Below are positions 30,015 to 40,405 of a DNA stretch of 64,000 nt, one piece after another; the first letter of the stretch is position 1; each line of letters starts with the position of its first letter. The position numbers and the translations under genes are program-made. Source of the DNA: Tetraselmis striata (taxonomy: Eukaryota; Chlorophyta; Chlorodendrophyceae; Chlorodendrales; Chlorodendraceae); assembly GCA_006384855.1 (NCBI GenBank), contig VCJN01000420.1:1-64000 (forward strand), read 5' to 3'. The notes below the pieces were generated by a model. That model saw only the letters and a program-made list of their open reading frames with translations, had not been told where the DNA came from and did not search any database.

Positions 30015-32487
30015 GAGGGGATTGGGCTGGGGCGCAAACGTGCATGACCGCTGGGAAGTACGGAGGAGAAAGGGATTGGGACGGGGGGAAGACAGGGAGC
30101 CCCCGGGGGGGGGGGGGGGGGGGGGCATTACCCGGCGGGGGTTGCCAGCGTGAAGACCGCCAGGTACGAGGTGTACTGCGCGCGCGTGGCACGGGCCACC
30201 AGCAGCGAGGAGCCCACGGCGTAGGCGGTCAGCCCCTGTCGCGCCACCAGCGCCACGGGGAGGGGGGGGGGGGGGGGGGCATCCTCAGGCCTCAGCACGC
30301 ACCCCACCCAAACCCACCGGCCAAGTTTAGCTGTTTGCTCCCTGCTGAGCCAGGGCGCTTTCCTCCGCTTCTCTTCGGCGAGAGGGCGAGGAGGATGGAG
30401 AGGATTGGGGCGGGGGGGGGGGAGGGGGGGGGGGGGGGGGGGACCTTGTGCGCCAGCACCGCCAGCGCCACGTGGAAGACATCGCCGTTGTTGTCCTGCG
30501 CCCCGATGGCAGCCCCCTGCGCACAGGCAGGAACGGGAGAGGCGGGCAAGAGGGGGTTCAGGGAGGAACGGCGGCCCGGGCAAACCACGCCCCGGGTTTG
30601 CTACATGTCATGGGTCACCGCCCCCTCCCAGAAAAGGGAAAAGGACACCATTCTGCGCTCTGCGGGACGACAACGCCGACACTGCCTTGACACCGCAAAT
30701 CGATGGTATCCCCTTGTAGTTGAGCCCGCAAACCCAAATCCATGGTGCCCCCGCCCCCCCCCCCCCCCCCCCCGCGCGCAATATCATCATTGACGCCATC
30801 ATCGGTATTAACACCAACATTGTCGTCACCACCGCCTGGGTTGCAACCATTGCCAGAGCCTGGTTTGAGCATTGGCGCTACAGGGCGCCTCCCCAGGCCG
30901 GGGCGCACCTCGATGCACGAGTGCAGCGCCAGCCCGACCGCGAGCACGAAGCTGCCAACCTGGTGCTGCCCCGGCGCCGCGGGCTCGTACAAGGGCGACA
31001 GCACCGCGACGGCCTCGCCGTCCCCCAAGACCTCCGCCGCCTCCGGCAGCAGCTGCTGCGTCAGGGAGGTGTGCTCCGAGCAGCCGCACTCGTTCACGCC
31101 GGCGCGCTGCGCGTGCTGGTGGCTGCCGTGGTTGCTGTGGCTGCTGTGGCTGCGGTGCCCCTGCAGCGGGTGCTCCCCGTGGCCTGCGTGCTCCGGGGCG
31201 AGTATGACGTGGTGCGTGCAGCGGCTGTGGTCGAGCACGAGGTCGTGCCACATGTGGTGCTCGAAGTTCCCGCCTGCACAGGCGCATCGGGGAGGTGGAG
31301 GAATTCTTATAATGTAATTAGTAGGAGAATAATAGTCTCAGGGTGGTCTAGTTCCAGGAAGGGAGGGCCACTCACTGACGCCCTTGGTAAGGATGGCCGC
31401 CGCCGGCGAGACCTTTCGCGCCTGGTTGATCTGGCAGCCCTCGATGCACTCCACGCAGCGGCTCTCCCCGCTGCCGGGCTCCAGCAGCTGCGCCGTGACG
31501 AGCGTGATGATGAAGCCGCCCCCGCTGAGCGCCATCGCCCACGGAAAGGGCTTCTCATCCTCGGCAGCCGCGTCCATCAGCTTCACGAACGACTCCGCCA
31601 GCAGATGCACCAGCGCCGCGGACAGCATGACTGCCGGCGGCCGAAAGGAGCAGGGCGCGCTGTCAGCGAAGCTGTCGGGAACGCTGTCGGCTCCTCCGCC
31701 CCACCAAGTACCGGGCAAGCAGAGCCACCGCCCAATTCCCCCCCCCCCTGTTACCACCTGATGGCTGTACTACGACCACGGTTGTAGCTGGCAGCCCACT
31801 GCAACTGTGGCTCAAGCCTCAAGACTCCCTGGGCCGTGACGTTTGCGTGGACACAGCGTTGAAGGTGTTTTGCCCGCCGGCGAAAGTTTCTGTGACCAAT
31901 ACATCAGGTCATGGACACCGCGTGGTGTTCAGGCCCCATGCCCCCCCCCCCCCCCCTTCATCCCTCCTCGACGCCCACCCTTCGCAACCAAACTGGCTTT
32001 GGACTCGCCGGTAGCAGCCCGATAGCAGGCGTTGCGGCTCCCAGTCAGCGGGCGACTCGCACCCTGCAAACCTGCCGACTCGCCGATCGGGCGCGTGCCG
32101 ACACGCCGGGTGGAAGGCGGGGCCAATGCGCGTGGAAAGGGGAGGCGGGGGGGGGGGGGGGGGGGGGGGGGGGGGAATCGCACCGCCAGCGCTGAGCATG
32201 TTGCCAATGCTGAGGCCCAGCGAATAAACGGGCGCCGCGGCGCCGGGGGGCGCTGTAGCAACCGACCGGAACAGGTATTGGGGGAGCAGTGCGCCGCCGA
32301 GCGCCACCGCGAAGGCGACGGCCGCCACCGCCAGGTTGGCCATCGCCGTGTCATCGACGGCAGGTGGAGTTCCGGAGGTGGGCCCGGCCGCCATATCGCC
32401 CAGCTTGCACACTCGCCGGCGGTCGACTCGGTCGGTATACGCGACACACCGCGCTTCAAAGCCCTCGAGCGACTTCCTGTCCTCCAA
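29055..32487 (-). CDS. ZIP-family (SLC39-type) metal transporter, six exons
   Basis: CDS complement(join(29055..29295, 30132..30235, 30445..30516, 30909..31273, 31376..31630, 32184..32487)), 446 residues; all junctions are GT-AG with matching phase. ZIP proteins carry Zn(II), Fe(II) or similar metals into the cytosol. Visible: a Cys-containing N-terminus, TM1 (ANLAVAAVAFAVALGGALLP), TM2 (SLGLSIGNMLSAGVMLSAAL), TM3 (WAMALSGGGFIITLVTAQLL), and a long His-rich cytoplasmic loop (HRSHSSHSNHGSHQHAQ, about residues 215-235). TM4 has the family signature ALHSCIEGAAIG, TM5 the HKGLTAYAVG motif, TM6 ATPAGILLGALLSS, and TM7-8 end VSMFE. The HSxxEG and HK residues form the usual binuclear metal site. The His-rich loop may sense or bind metal. 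Introns hold several long G/C runs. The start at 32487 could instead be the ATG at 32394. Confidence 0.93.
29594..29626. repeat. Telomere-like TTTAGGG words in a ZIP gene intron
   Basis: gtttagggtt and gggtttagggtttt lie 10 bp apart. Too few copies to call an interstitial telomere block; similar single words occur near 37745 and 39306. Confidence 0.4.
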
Positions 32488-32924
32488 CTATGCTTCCTGC
32501 AGTCTACCTCTTCGCGGGCGGAGGAACGGGCGCGACCTGTAGTGCGGGTGGTGGTGACAAATAAGCAGGATGGTTGCGAATGGTACAGAGTGCCGCCCCC
32601 GCAGCGCGTGTTGTATCACTTCGTGATGATATGAAGGGATCACGTGACGATATGGTGGGCTCACGCGTACCCGTACGAGCAGGAGTAAGGATTGCTCTAG
32701 ATGTACCTGTCCCATCTTTCATTCACGACTCAGTAGCAGCATAATATCCGCCGCAGACGATCGCGCGCGGAAAATCACGCGTCGATGAGTGGAAGCGGCC
32801 CTCGTCTGCTGCGACACAGCAGCGACTATCGTGACAGCATGATCGCTCATGACAGAAAACGGACTACGAGACATAGGGACGACCAATCCTTATATATTAC
32901 ATATTATTATTATACTAAGCGGCG
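32488..32924. other. 5' flank of the ZIP gene
   Basis: No other gene. It should contain the ZIP promoter. A duplicated cacttcgtgatgatatgaag / cacgtgacgatatggtggg motif at about 32615-32660 is the only local structure seen. Confidence 0.4.
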
Positions 32925-33990
32925 CTTCGCGCCGGGGATTTGTGGAGGTGCCCCTACCTCTTGGGTTGAGCCTGGTGCGGGATGCGGGCCGCTTTTAGCC
33001 GGCTTGTACAGTAGTGTTGATCTTGTAATACTGTTGTTTCCGGGTAATAATGCTTTTAGCGTTAGATTTTTCAGTAATAATTTATTTTTTCAAAAGAGAC
33101 GTATTATTTTGTAAACCAGATTAAATCTGCAAGCCGCGTAAAAGCGGGCCGCTGACCACTGGTGTGCATTACAAAAAGGCCGGTACCCAACCCACCGCTA
33201 AAAGTTGTATTACCCAAAAAAAAAAAAAGCAGCACTGCAAGATCAGCAATACAGTACAAGCCGCCTACAGGCGGCCCGCATCCCGCACGAGGCCGCGCAG
33301 GTCGGGCCGGTCGTCAGGTCTACGGGGCGGGCACGGCGCGAATCGCCACGCCCGCCGCCTGTACCGGCACCGGACGCCGGACGCCGCCGCTCGACCGTCG
33401 CCCGTCCGTCGACGGACGCCGGGCCCCGGGTCGGCGGACTGCCCCCGCACCGCGGCGACCCCTTTTTACAGCATCATGTTACAGCATATCCTCGGACCAC
33501 CGTGTATATAGTCGCTGTATAAATATAGAGGGCGAGTCTCGCTTGCTGATTCAGCAGTAAAAACGCGCTGCGGTACCGCGTTATTTTGGCGTTTCAGACG
33601 AATACATGACGTGCCTGGGCTAGAATACACGCGCATCCATTCAGAATCTTGCGTTGTCGGAGGTGTGCCTAGAAATCAAACGATCACAGATCGAACGTAT
33701 GACGGTTCATACGCGAAGACGCAGCACTGGAGGACGGACGGAGGACGGAGGACGGACGCCTCAAAATCCGTGATAAAACCGTATTGTAACCGGTATCGAT
33801 TCTCGCGTATTCCAGGCGATTTCGGACGCGGCTCTCCTTTTCCTCCGCTCAACCCAAGAGGTAGGGGAATACAGCACACGAATTCTATCTTAATTCATAT
33901 TCGGTTTATTTAAGGATCCTAAGGTTTGACTGAATCGATTTACTTCCATATTATAATGGTGTGAATTACAAAATGGGCAATATTACAATG
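32925..33990. repeat. Repeat-rich block with foldback-type sequences
   Basis: cccctacctcttgggttgag (32953-32972) recurs inverted as ctcaacccaagaggtagggg (about 33846-33866). The block gcgggatgcgggccgctttt ag at 32977 is shared with 56398, inside the foldback element at 56252-56478. gtgtg(a/c)attacaaaa motifs at about 33162 and 33960 match the termini of that element. Probably two or more related miniature elements, nested or degenerate. A ggaggacggac microsatellite lies at 33731-33762. No coding sequence is recognised. Confidence 0.5.
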
Positions 33991-34088
33991 GTACCGGTAC
34001 CAGGTACCGTAGCAGCAGGGGTGATTAGTCGCTACGTAATACTTACCCCGGGTATAATATCCTTCCGCCCCGACCTCTTGCTTTCTTC

Positions 34089-34285
34089 GTGGTCAATCCG
34101 TTCAGGCACTTCGGAACTTTGTCGCCAGCCAACCTGCTGAGTTCCGCCGTCACCTGTCGCGCACACGGCGGGGGCTGTTGCAGCGGGTCTCGGCTTGCGT
34201 GCATGGTACCCTGGGCGGCATTCTCTCTTCCGGTGTGCAGATGGCCAAGTCTTGATGCGAGTGCTCGTGCCCACTCCACGTCTTC
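34089..34285 (+). repeat. Dispersed ~200-bp repeat, copy 1
   Basis: Shares ttcggaa/cttt..gccaacc, gttccgccgtcacctgtcgc, gcttgcgtgcatggtaccct and gggcggcattctctc with the reverse complement of 49323-49535, about 80% alike. On the plus strand one frame reads ACVHGTLGGILSSGVQ, and the other copy reads ACVHGTLGGILSAGVQ, so it may derive from a coding region of an unrecognised mobile element. Confidence 0.6.
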
Positions 34286-34381
34286 TCATGTTACTGCTTC
34301 CACCCCGCAGTCGTAGAGGACCTTTCTGATTGCCCTTTTCTTTGGTGATTTCCGATATCGCCTTCTGCTGCTAGCTCATGT

Positions 34382-34573
34382 AATGATCTAAACTAGTTAC
34401 TTTATGGGGTTTCCATCCTTGACCTAACCGCTTTTCAGCTACAAGTGCTGCGCAGTGGTACGGGAACTAGTAACTGTTGTTGCGCCCTTGTCGGGTGCAG
34501 CACGAGTAGACATAAAAGCAGCCAGAACAGCTGAGCCTGCCATCTTCCAGTTTTCGCTGCGTTCCACGCAGCG
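34382..34573 (+). repeat. Split direct repeat A1 of the second element
   Basis: Runs from aatgatctaaactagt to ttccacgcagcg. The gag-like ATG follows about 110 bp later. Confidence 0.85.
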
Positions 34574-34686
34574 ATGTAAAAACTGTCTCGTAACCCGTTG
34601 CGAGCAAGGTCACCCCAGGTTGTTCAAGACCACACCCGGCTCGCCACCCGAGTGTGATATTCTCGTCCGTACGTCCGTGCGTTACC

Positions 34687-35562
34687 ATGCCAGATGGAGA
34701 AGAACCCGTCGCTGAGCCGACGTTGGAGTCGCTGAACGCAGATATGAGGGCCCAGTCTTCATTATTGCGAGAGCTGGCTACAGCTGTGGCACAATTGACG
34801 GCTCGTGATCGTGTTGTTGATGGAGAAGGGGCACATGGCTCCGGCTCCGGGCAGCGCTTCGCGGGACAGCCGAAAGGCAGCGGGGGAGCCGCAGAGCGCC
34901 CCGACTTGCTAGAGCTAGCCCAGAGCGGCCGTGTCGGAGCAAAATCCGTGAGTGCCGAGGATGATTACCTCGCGGTGCCAGAGCTACTGCAGAGAGCAGA
35001 TTCTGGTTACGAGGCCGTTCGACCGGTCAGCCGAGTGCCTGGACTTTTCCCTTTGAGCACCGACCTAACGAACGAGTACCTCAAGCAGGATGACCGGCGT
35101 CTGCCGGCCCAGGAGGAGTACTTGTGGATGTCGTGTTTCGGGGCCCACATGGCCGCCCTTTTCGTGGCGCTCGACGAGCTGCTACCTTACGTCCCCGCCA
35201 CTAACCAGGACTTCACCCCCTACCTCGCGAGAGCTCGGAATCACGCCGAGGCCATCGACAAGGCGTTTCGTTTTCGTCTAGCCTTCCTGCGGAGGTTGAA
35301 TGAGATCAAGCGTGTGCACGGTGACCAAGGTGTTCTGGACGTGCTGCGAGCTCAGCATTTTCAGCCTGCTTCGGAGCATCTGGGTTCTGCGATTTTTGGG
35401 GACCTCATGAGGGACTACGAGCGTCGTGTCTTCGAGGCGACCGTTGCCAGCAGCGCCAAGGCGACCGCTACTTCTCGAGTAGCGGCTGCAGCTGTAGGTC
35501 GCGGGCGTGGGCGAGGACGTGGCGGCGGACGTGGACGCGGCCGCGAAGGTGAGCACGAGTGA
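34687..35562 (+). CDS. Gag-like ORF of the second element
   Basis: Single-exon ORF of 291 residues from ATG 34687 (MPDGEEPVAEPTLESLNADM) to TGA 35562. A short N-terminal coiled coil and a Gly/Ser linker are followed by a mostly helical middle (LWMSCFGAHMAALFVALDEL and onward). The C-terminus is Arg-Gly-rich (VGRGRGRGRGGGRGRGRE), an RGG-type nucleic-acid-binding tail that could replace zinc knuckles. Role as the structural/nucleic-acid-binding first ORF is inferred from position and tail. It has no visible similarity to the gag-like ORF at 14305. Confidence 0.6.
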   Translation: MPDGEEPVAEPTLESLNADMRAQSSLLRELATAVAQLTARDRVVDGEGAHGSGSGQRFAGQPKGSGGAAERPDLLELAQSGRVGAKSVSAEDDYLAVPELLQRADSGYEAVRPVSRVPGLFPLSTDLTNEYLKQDDRRLPAQEEYLWMSCFGAHMAALFVALDELLPYVPATNQDFTPYLARARNHAEAIDKAFRFRLAFLRRLNEIKRVHGDQGVLDVLRAQHFQPASEHLGSAIFGDLMRDYERRVFEATVASSAKATATSRVAAAAVGRGRGRGRGGGRGRGREGEHE

Positions 35563-35598
35563 CGGCGTGGGGCGCCGCTCGTCGGAGCTGCAGGAGCC

Positions 35599-37305
35599 TT
35601 GCGAGGCCACCTTTCGGTGACCGCCGCAAGACGCACCCTTGCAGCTCAACGGCGGGATGAGCGCCCTGTGTCAGGACCTGACCCCCCCACCTTACAGACT
35701 TCATTTAGACCTTCCTCGGTGCGGCGCTTCTTACAGCTACAGCCGAGTGCGGCTCAACCATCCGCACACCTGCACATGGCGGCTCAACCATCCGCCTTTC
35801 TTTTTACCCCATCTCTGCGTTCGTCGGTTGTTACACTACGTGTTACAACCGGTTCGCAACGACCAAGTTTCGCGCGTGTACGTTACGCACGGGACAGGCG
35901 CTACGAGCGCGAAGGGCGCGCGGGGCGGCCCTCTTACCTGAACCTAGCCCCGCAAACCCGTACTGGAGCTACTGCAAACCCGTCCAGCAACTACCGGCCA
36001 ACCGCCGGGAACCTAACTGCTGCTGCCGAGTACTTTGCGAACAGTAGCCGTGCCGGTGGCACTCTGTCAGTAAAACGACGCACTTACGTAATCGACGAGC
36101 CCGCAGCTATCGCTCCGTGGGCTGCGTCACTGCGATCCCGACTACAGGACGCGTTCGGCTCAGACGAGCTAGGCCAGCGGACGCTCGACCTGCTCTCCAG
36201 CTCCCTCAGCGCTCAGACCCTCAAGAGCTACGCCGGCAGGTTGGCTCAGTTCGCTGAGTTCTGCCACGACTCCGAGAACATCAGCCCGCTAGAGGCGACT
36301 ACTGCTACTGTTGTTCGGTACGTTGCCTGGATCGGGGAGCGAGGGCATATCGCAGCTAAGTCGCTGCAGCCCTATCTGTCTGCCATCAACACCTTCTTCG
36401 AGCTGCACAACCTCGTCCCGATCGCCAAGGACAGCCTACACCTCACTTCGGCAAGACGTGGGTTGATGTTACGTCAGCGTCGACTGGACGCTGCTCCTTT
36501 GCGTGTCCCTCTGCCTGCGGATGTAGCTTACCGCTTCGTCTCAAAGGCCGAGCTAATTGTGTCTGCTCCTTACCCAGAGTCCCACCTCGACTACCGAGCC
36601 CTCTTGGCCTCGGTTATCAACTTCATGTTCTTTGCCAGGGGCCTTACTGGCGTCTCCTGTCGAGTGCAAGATGTGCATGTCGACACCTACAACATCACCT
36701 TGCAGATCTACCGCGAGAAGGGTCGCGCCGGCCGGCGGGGACCTGACGACCTGCGCGTACTTCTCCTTCCAGTGTCCGAGCACCCTCGAGTGGCACGTCT
36801 CTTGCGCTACTTCATCGACAACGTCCAGTCTGTCCCCCTGGTTACTGTTGGCTTAACTACCTCAAACTTTTGGGCTGTCAATGTGGCTGAGCAGTCAAAA
36901 CCTTGGACTGCTGCTACGATGTCAGACTGGTTGTCTACAGCGGTCAACCTAGTCAACGCTGCCCCTCCTGCTGGCACTTCCTGGACTTCACACAGTCTAC
37001 GCAAGGGCGCAGCCTCTGCAGCAAACGCCATCGGAGCGCCACTGTCCCACATCCGCTACCAAGCGGTTGGGCCACTAACTCCGATGTCGTTCTGGACTAC
37101 ATCGACCCCAACGTTCTTCCTTCTCCTGGCGCGTGGTTCTTCTTTGGACACATCGCCCCCCTCCGCCACTTCCAAGTCCAACAGGACTCCGCAGCGGTGG
37201 CCTTCCCAGTGCCTCCTTCATGACTTGGCGCTACCCCTTCTCCGTCAATCCACCGCTCTCTACGTTCGCTCAAGACTGGCAAAACCAGACTCAACTTTGA
37301 AATGA
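35599..37305 (+). pseudogene. Tyrosine recombinase (YR), frameshifted before the catalytic Tyr
   Basis: Open from 35599 to 37305; the recognisable recombinase spans about 36100-37130. An SAM-like N-terminal part (SSSLSAQTLKSYAGRLAQFA) is followed by the box I region with its Arg (ARGLTGVSCRVQDV) and box II HSLRKGAASAANAIG with the H-x-x-R pair. At about 37062 the open frame leaves the family pattern, while the adjacent frame continues it (GWATNSDVVLDYIDPN), including the likely nucleophilic Tyr in LDYI. A 1-base deletion, or a frameshift used by the element, is needed to make the full enzyme. YRs of this type (DIRS/Ngaro/Crypton) integrate circular DNA by strand exchange. The first 500 bases of the frame are low-complexity and may not be translated. 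Confidence 0.75.
37277..37303 (+). repeat. Short repeat B1 of the second element
   Basis: tggcaaaaccagactcaact followed by ttgaaat; identical at 37581-37607. It overlaps the end of the recombinase frame and the first bases of A2. Confidence 0.8.
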
Positions 37306-37488
37306 TCTACACTAGTTTATGGGGTTTCCATCCTTGACCTAACCGCTTTTCAGCTACAAGTGCTGCGCAGTGGTACGGGAACTAGTAACTGTTGTTGCGC
37401 CCTTGTTGGGTGCAGCACGAGTAGACATAAAAGCAGCCAGAACAGCTGAGCCTGCCATCTTCCAGTTTTCGCTGCGTTCCACGCAGCG
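37301..37488 (+). repeat. Split direct repeat A2 of the second element
   Basis: Copy of A1 differing by a 3-bp deletion and isolated substitutions (for example tgtcgg versus tgttgg). Confidence 0.85.
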
Positions 37489-37580
37489 CCCCCCTGACTC
37501 CGTTTTCCCTCCACGCTTTTCGCTAAACCTTCCTGCCAATTTCGGCTCTTGACCGTGTAAAACAGCCTGCGCGACCTTTT

Positions 37581-37607
37581 TGGCAAAACCAGACTCAACT
37601 TTGAAAT
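37581..37607 (+). repeat. Short repeat B2, right end of the second element
   Basis: Second copy of tggcaaaaccagactcaact plus ttgaaat, 92 bp after A2. Confidence 0.8.
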
Positions 37608-38153
37608 TTAATAATATAGTAGCAGGGTTAAACTCCTGTTCGGGTTCTAGGTGTTATGCGAAAACCCCGACTAGGGCTCAGCACTCCTGCGGTCCCGCCG
37701 CGAGTGGCGCGAGGACGCGCGTCGTCAGGGCAAGAGCGGTTTACGGTGTTTAGGTCTAGGGTTTTAGCGCGGGCACCAGCATGCGCCCGGCAGTTTTGCG
37801 CGTCCCATGTGAACTGCCCCCCCCCCCCCCCCCCGCAAACCAGCAGCAACCGCAACCACCGCATCGCAGCCCCCAAGCTGCACCCAGAGCTCGCCGTGAA
37901 TAGCACTGAAAAATTGGGCTTGAAGGCACCGCACCACGAGCACGGTGTCTCAGCGCCAGAGGACTGCGGCTGCGGGTGGCGGACGAAGCTGCCAACGCAC
38001 ATTTTCACCTCACTCGAGCATTCCTTGTCGCTAAAGACGGCCAGGCACGGTGTCCTGCTCGCAGAGGCGTGTGCCGCTGCAGCAAGCGGCAGGAGGGTCC
38101 GTCCCTGCTACCAGCGACATATAGGCCAGGTGCGGGTGGTATTGAGTGCGACG
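37608..38153. other. Spacer upstream of the small gene at 38154
   Basis: No supported gene; one C run (about 37818-37835). Open frames on both strands lack motifs. Confidence 0.4.
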
Positions 38154-38912
38154 ATGGCGAAGAAGACGAAGAGCAAAACCGCTCCGCCGGTGAGCCCCCG
38201 CCCACTTGCTTCCGCCGCCTCTCTGCGTCCCCCCCCCCCCCCCCCCCCCCCCCGCCGCCGCTGGCAATGGGCGGGCGAGCTTTGGGCGGGCACGCGCGAA
38301 GCGGACCTGGCTGCTGGACAGCCGTCGCTTCACAAATCCGCGGGGGTCACCGCGGCGGAGCGGGCCACTTATTCCCCCCCCCCCCCCCCCCCCCCCCCAT
38401 TTGCCATGCCTGCGCAGTCTAAGCCACAGTGGGGCGCACCCAAGACACCGCCTAAGGACGCGCGCCGCGCCTCTGTCACGGACGCGCCCATCACCAAGGA
38501 TAGCCCCGTTCCATCGAGCACGCCGCTGTGGGCGCAGTGCGAGGATAAGGTAACCGTAATAATCTGGCAGCGGGCCGCGTCTGTTGCGCCCGAGCTGCCT
38601 CCAGCAGCATGTGGGCACCCGTGGCAGGGACACATGGCTCTTGACTGGGAGTGGGACGGGGAGTGCATTAAGCCGCGCACCGCGATACTCGTAGCGCTAA
38701 TCGTTATCGTAACCCGCAGCATAGTCCAGGCGCCCTGATTGACCGTGTCCCCACGTGGTGCCTGTCCGCAGCTGCTGGCGCTGATTGACGAGCGCATCAA
38801 TGAGCACAAGAAGGCGCTGATGGTGCACCACCTCAAGGTGCAGCAGGAGGATAGCGTGGCGCCGACGCCCACCTCCGCGCGAGGGGAGCCCTCCGCTGAA
38901 CGTCTTTTTTGA
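38154..38912 (+). CDS. Small unknown protein, three exons
   Basis: CDS join(38154..38189, 38418..38549, 38772..38912), 102 residues. Donors are GTGAGC and GTAACC, acceptors GCGCAG and CCGCAG, all phase 0. The product starts MAKKTKSKTAPP, continues SKPQWGAPKTPPKDARRAS, then a helical segment LLALIDERINEHKKALMVHH and a disordered end. The basic Lys-rich start and single amphipathic helix suggest a small nucleic-acid- or cytoskeleton-associated protein; no family is recognised. Both introns have C runs. The last exon could instead splice onward, since no 3' signal was identified. Confidence 0.55.
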
Positions 38913-39824
38913 GTCCCAAAAGGGGGTCAGGGGAGGGGGGGGGGGAGGGGGGGGCTAGCATGCGTTTGGGCCGGCTGGAGGTGCGCTGTCCCCAGGGCGG
39001 CGGCCAAGTGGGCAGCGCATGCTTTGAGCCCCTTTGCATGCGTACATACATGGTGCCGCTGTAAAGATGCACCGCAACAGCTGCTCGTATCACCCACGGG
39101 CAGCGCCAACTGAAGCTGTGCCATCTGCCTGCGCCTCCACAGTACTGTATAGCGTTTGGTGTGGCAAGACGTGCGTCCCGGCGCACGCACGCACACGTGT
39201 GTGACATTTGTGTGCGTGTGGGAGGGGGGAGGGGGGGGGGTTCAATGTGTAGGTTTCCTGAAAAAGACCTGAAGCAGGGTTTCCTGGAAATCACGAAAGA
39301 GTGTATTTAGGGTTTAATTCTGTAGGTTTCGTGGAAAACCTAAAGACCTTGAGCAGCGACGGATTCCATGGTAGCATGCATCAAATCTGAACAATCTGGA
39401 CAATGCTGACGTCACGCAACGTGACGGAGGACACCGGCACGCATATAGACACTCACATGTGCCGTGTGCCGCCGCCTCCCACACTCTGCCAATACACACT
39501 CTCTCACACTTTCCGCCATCTGCCACTTTGGCAGTCAGCTATGGAGTGGTGTGAAACCCGCCCCCCCCCGGCCCCCCCCCCCTCCTCCCCCACTTACACC
39601 ATCATCGCGACCACCTCACCCTGCATCCCCCCTTCCCCCCCTGCTGGACACCCTGACGCACGCCGATGCCAGTCCAATCACCCGATGGCTGGTTTTCACC
39701 TCATCCCGTCAGCGCCTTTGCCGGTCCTCGCACTGGCCCGGCAATGAAAAAAAAACACTGTGAATATGCGGACCGAGCGGGGCTGCTAGAGGCCGGACAG
39801 AGACACAGCTACAGCGGCACTACG
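38913..39824. other. Spacer without recognised genes
   Basis: Contains G runs near 38935-38955 and 39230, a repeated taggtttcctggaaa-type motif (39250-39350), and no supported coding sequence. Confidence 0.4.
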
Positions 39825-40025
39825 GGTGCCGGCGCACCGGTAGGCACCTGTACTGCAGCCCTCAGATCGGGCTCGCATGCAACCTATAGGCACGTTGGTT
39901 GTAGTTCCGCTGCAGGTTCGTCTAAGTTTGACCTCTGGCAGGCGGGGCAGCCCCCGGTTTGCAGTGCTCTTGTTACCGCGTCTGCACCCGTAGAGGCTTG
40001 TGATACGGGTTCCTATAGGAGGGGG
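39825..40025 (-). repeat. Dispersed repeat copy, intergenic
   Basis: On the minus strand contains cctgccagaggtcaaactta, gacgaacctgcag, cgtgcctatagg and ends with the near-palindrome ggtgcgccggcacc. Same family as 24841-24960, 44467-44585 and 21700-21845. Confidence 0.6.
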
Positions 40026-40405
40026 GGCAGCCACAGGTAAATGGGTGCGGCCGGGCGGGCGGCCGGGCAGCGTGGGGGCGAAGAGGCGAAGACTGCTGCA
40101 TTGACGCCGCAGTGCCTGGCATAATGTTCACATTGAAAACACCCCCCAGCATCCGGGGCGAACGGACGCGGCGAAAGTGATCCAACCCGTGACAAGAGTG
40201 CCTGAGAAATTAAGGTGCCCCATGACTTCCATCCTGTCCAGTCGTCCTGACTCGCATGGGCTGTGCAAGGCCCGGCCAAATGTGTGCGCCGTGATTGAGT
40301 GGGGTGGGGGGGGGGGGGGGGGGGAGAGAGACTGGCACCATCACTCGGCTCACAGCACTGCGGAGCAGGCGTAGCCGGCAGTTACCCGCCTGCGTGGCGC
40401 TCCGC
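40026..40405. other. 3' flank of the Ala/Glu-rich gene
   Basis: No gene recognised; a G run at about 40306-40324. Confidence 0.4.

Larger units (their letters stand above)
34382..37607 (+). mobile_element. Second split-direct-repeat YR element: gag-like ORF plus tyrosine recombinase
   Basis: A1 (34382-34573) recurs as A2 (37301-37488), with about 97% identity. A short B sequence (tggcaaaaccagactcaact) directly before A2 (37277-37303) recurs at 37581-37607 as B2. The order A1-ORFs-B1-A2-B2 is again PAT/Ngaro-like. Inside are a gag-like ORF and a tyrosine recombinase ORF, almost end to end. The 2.7-kb interior has no room for, and no trace of, reverse transcriptase or RNase H. The element is shorter than known autonomous DIRS-order elements and would need RT in trans. 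A1 and A2 are so alike that insertion was probably recent. Confidence 0.75.

Noticed and set aside
30826..31287. Alternative frames over the ZIP His-rich exon
   Set aside because: Shadow frames; only one frame joins TM3 and TM4 exons in phase and carries the ZIP signature.
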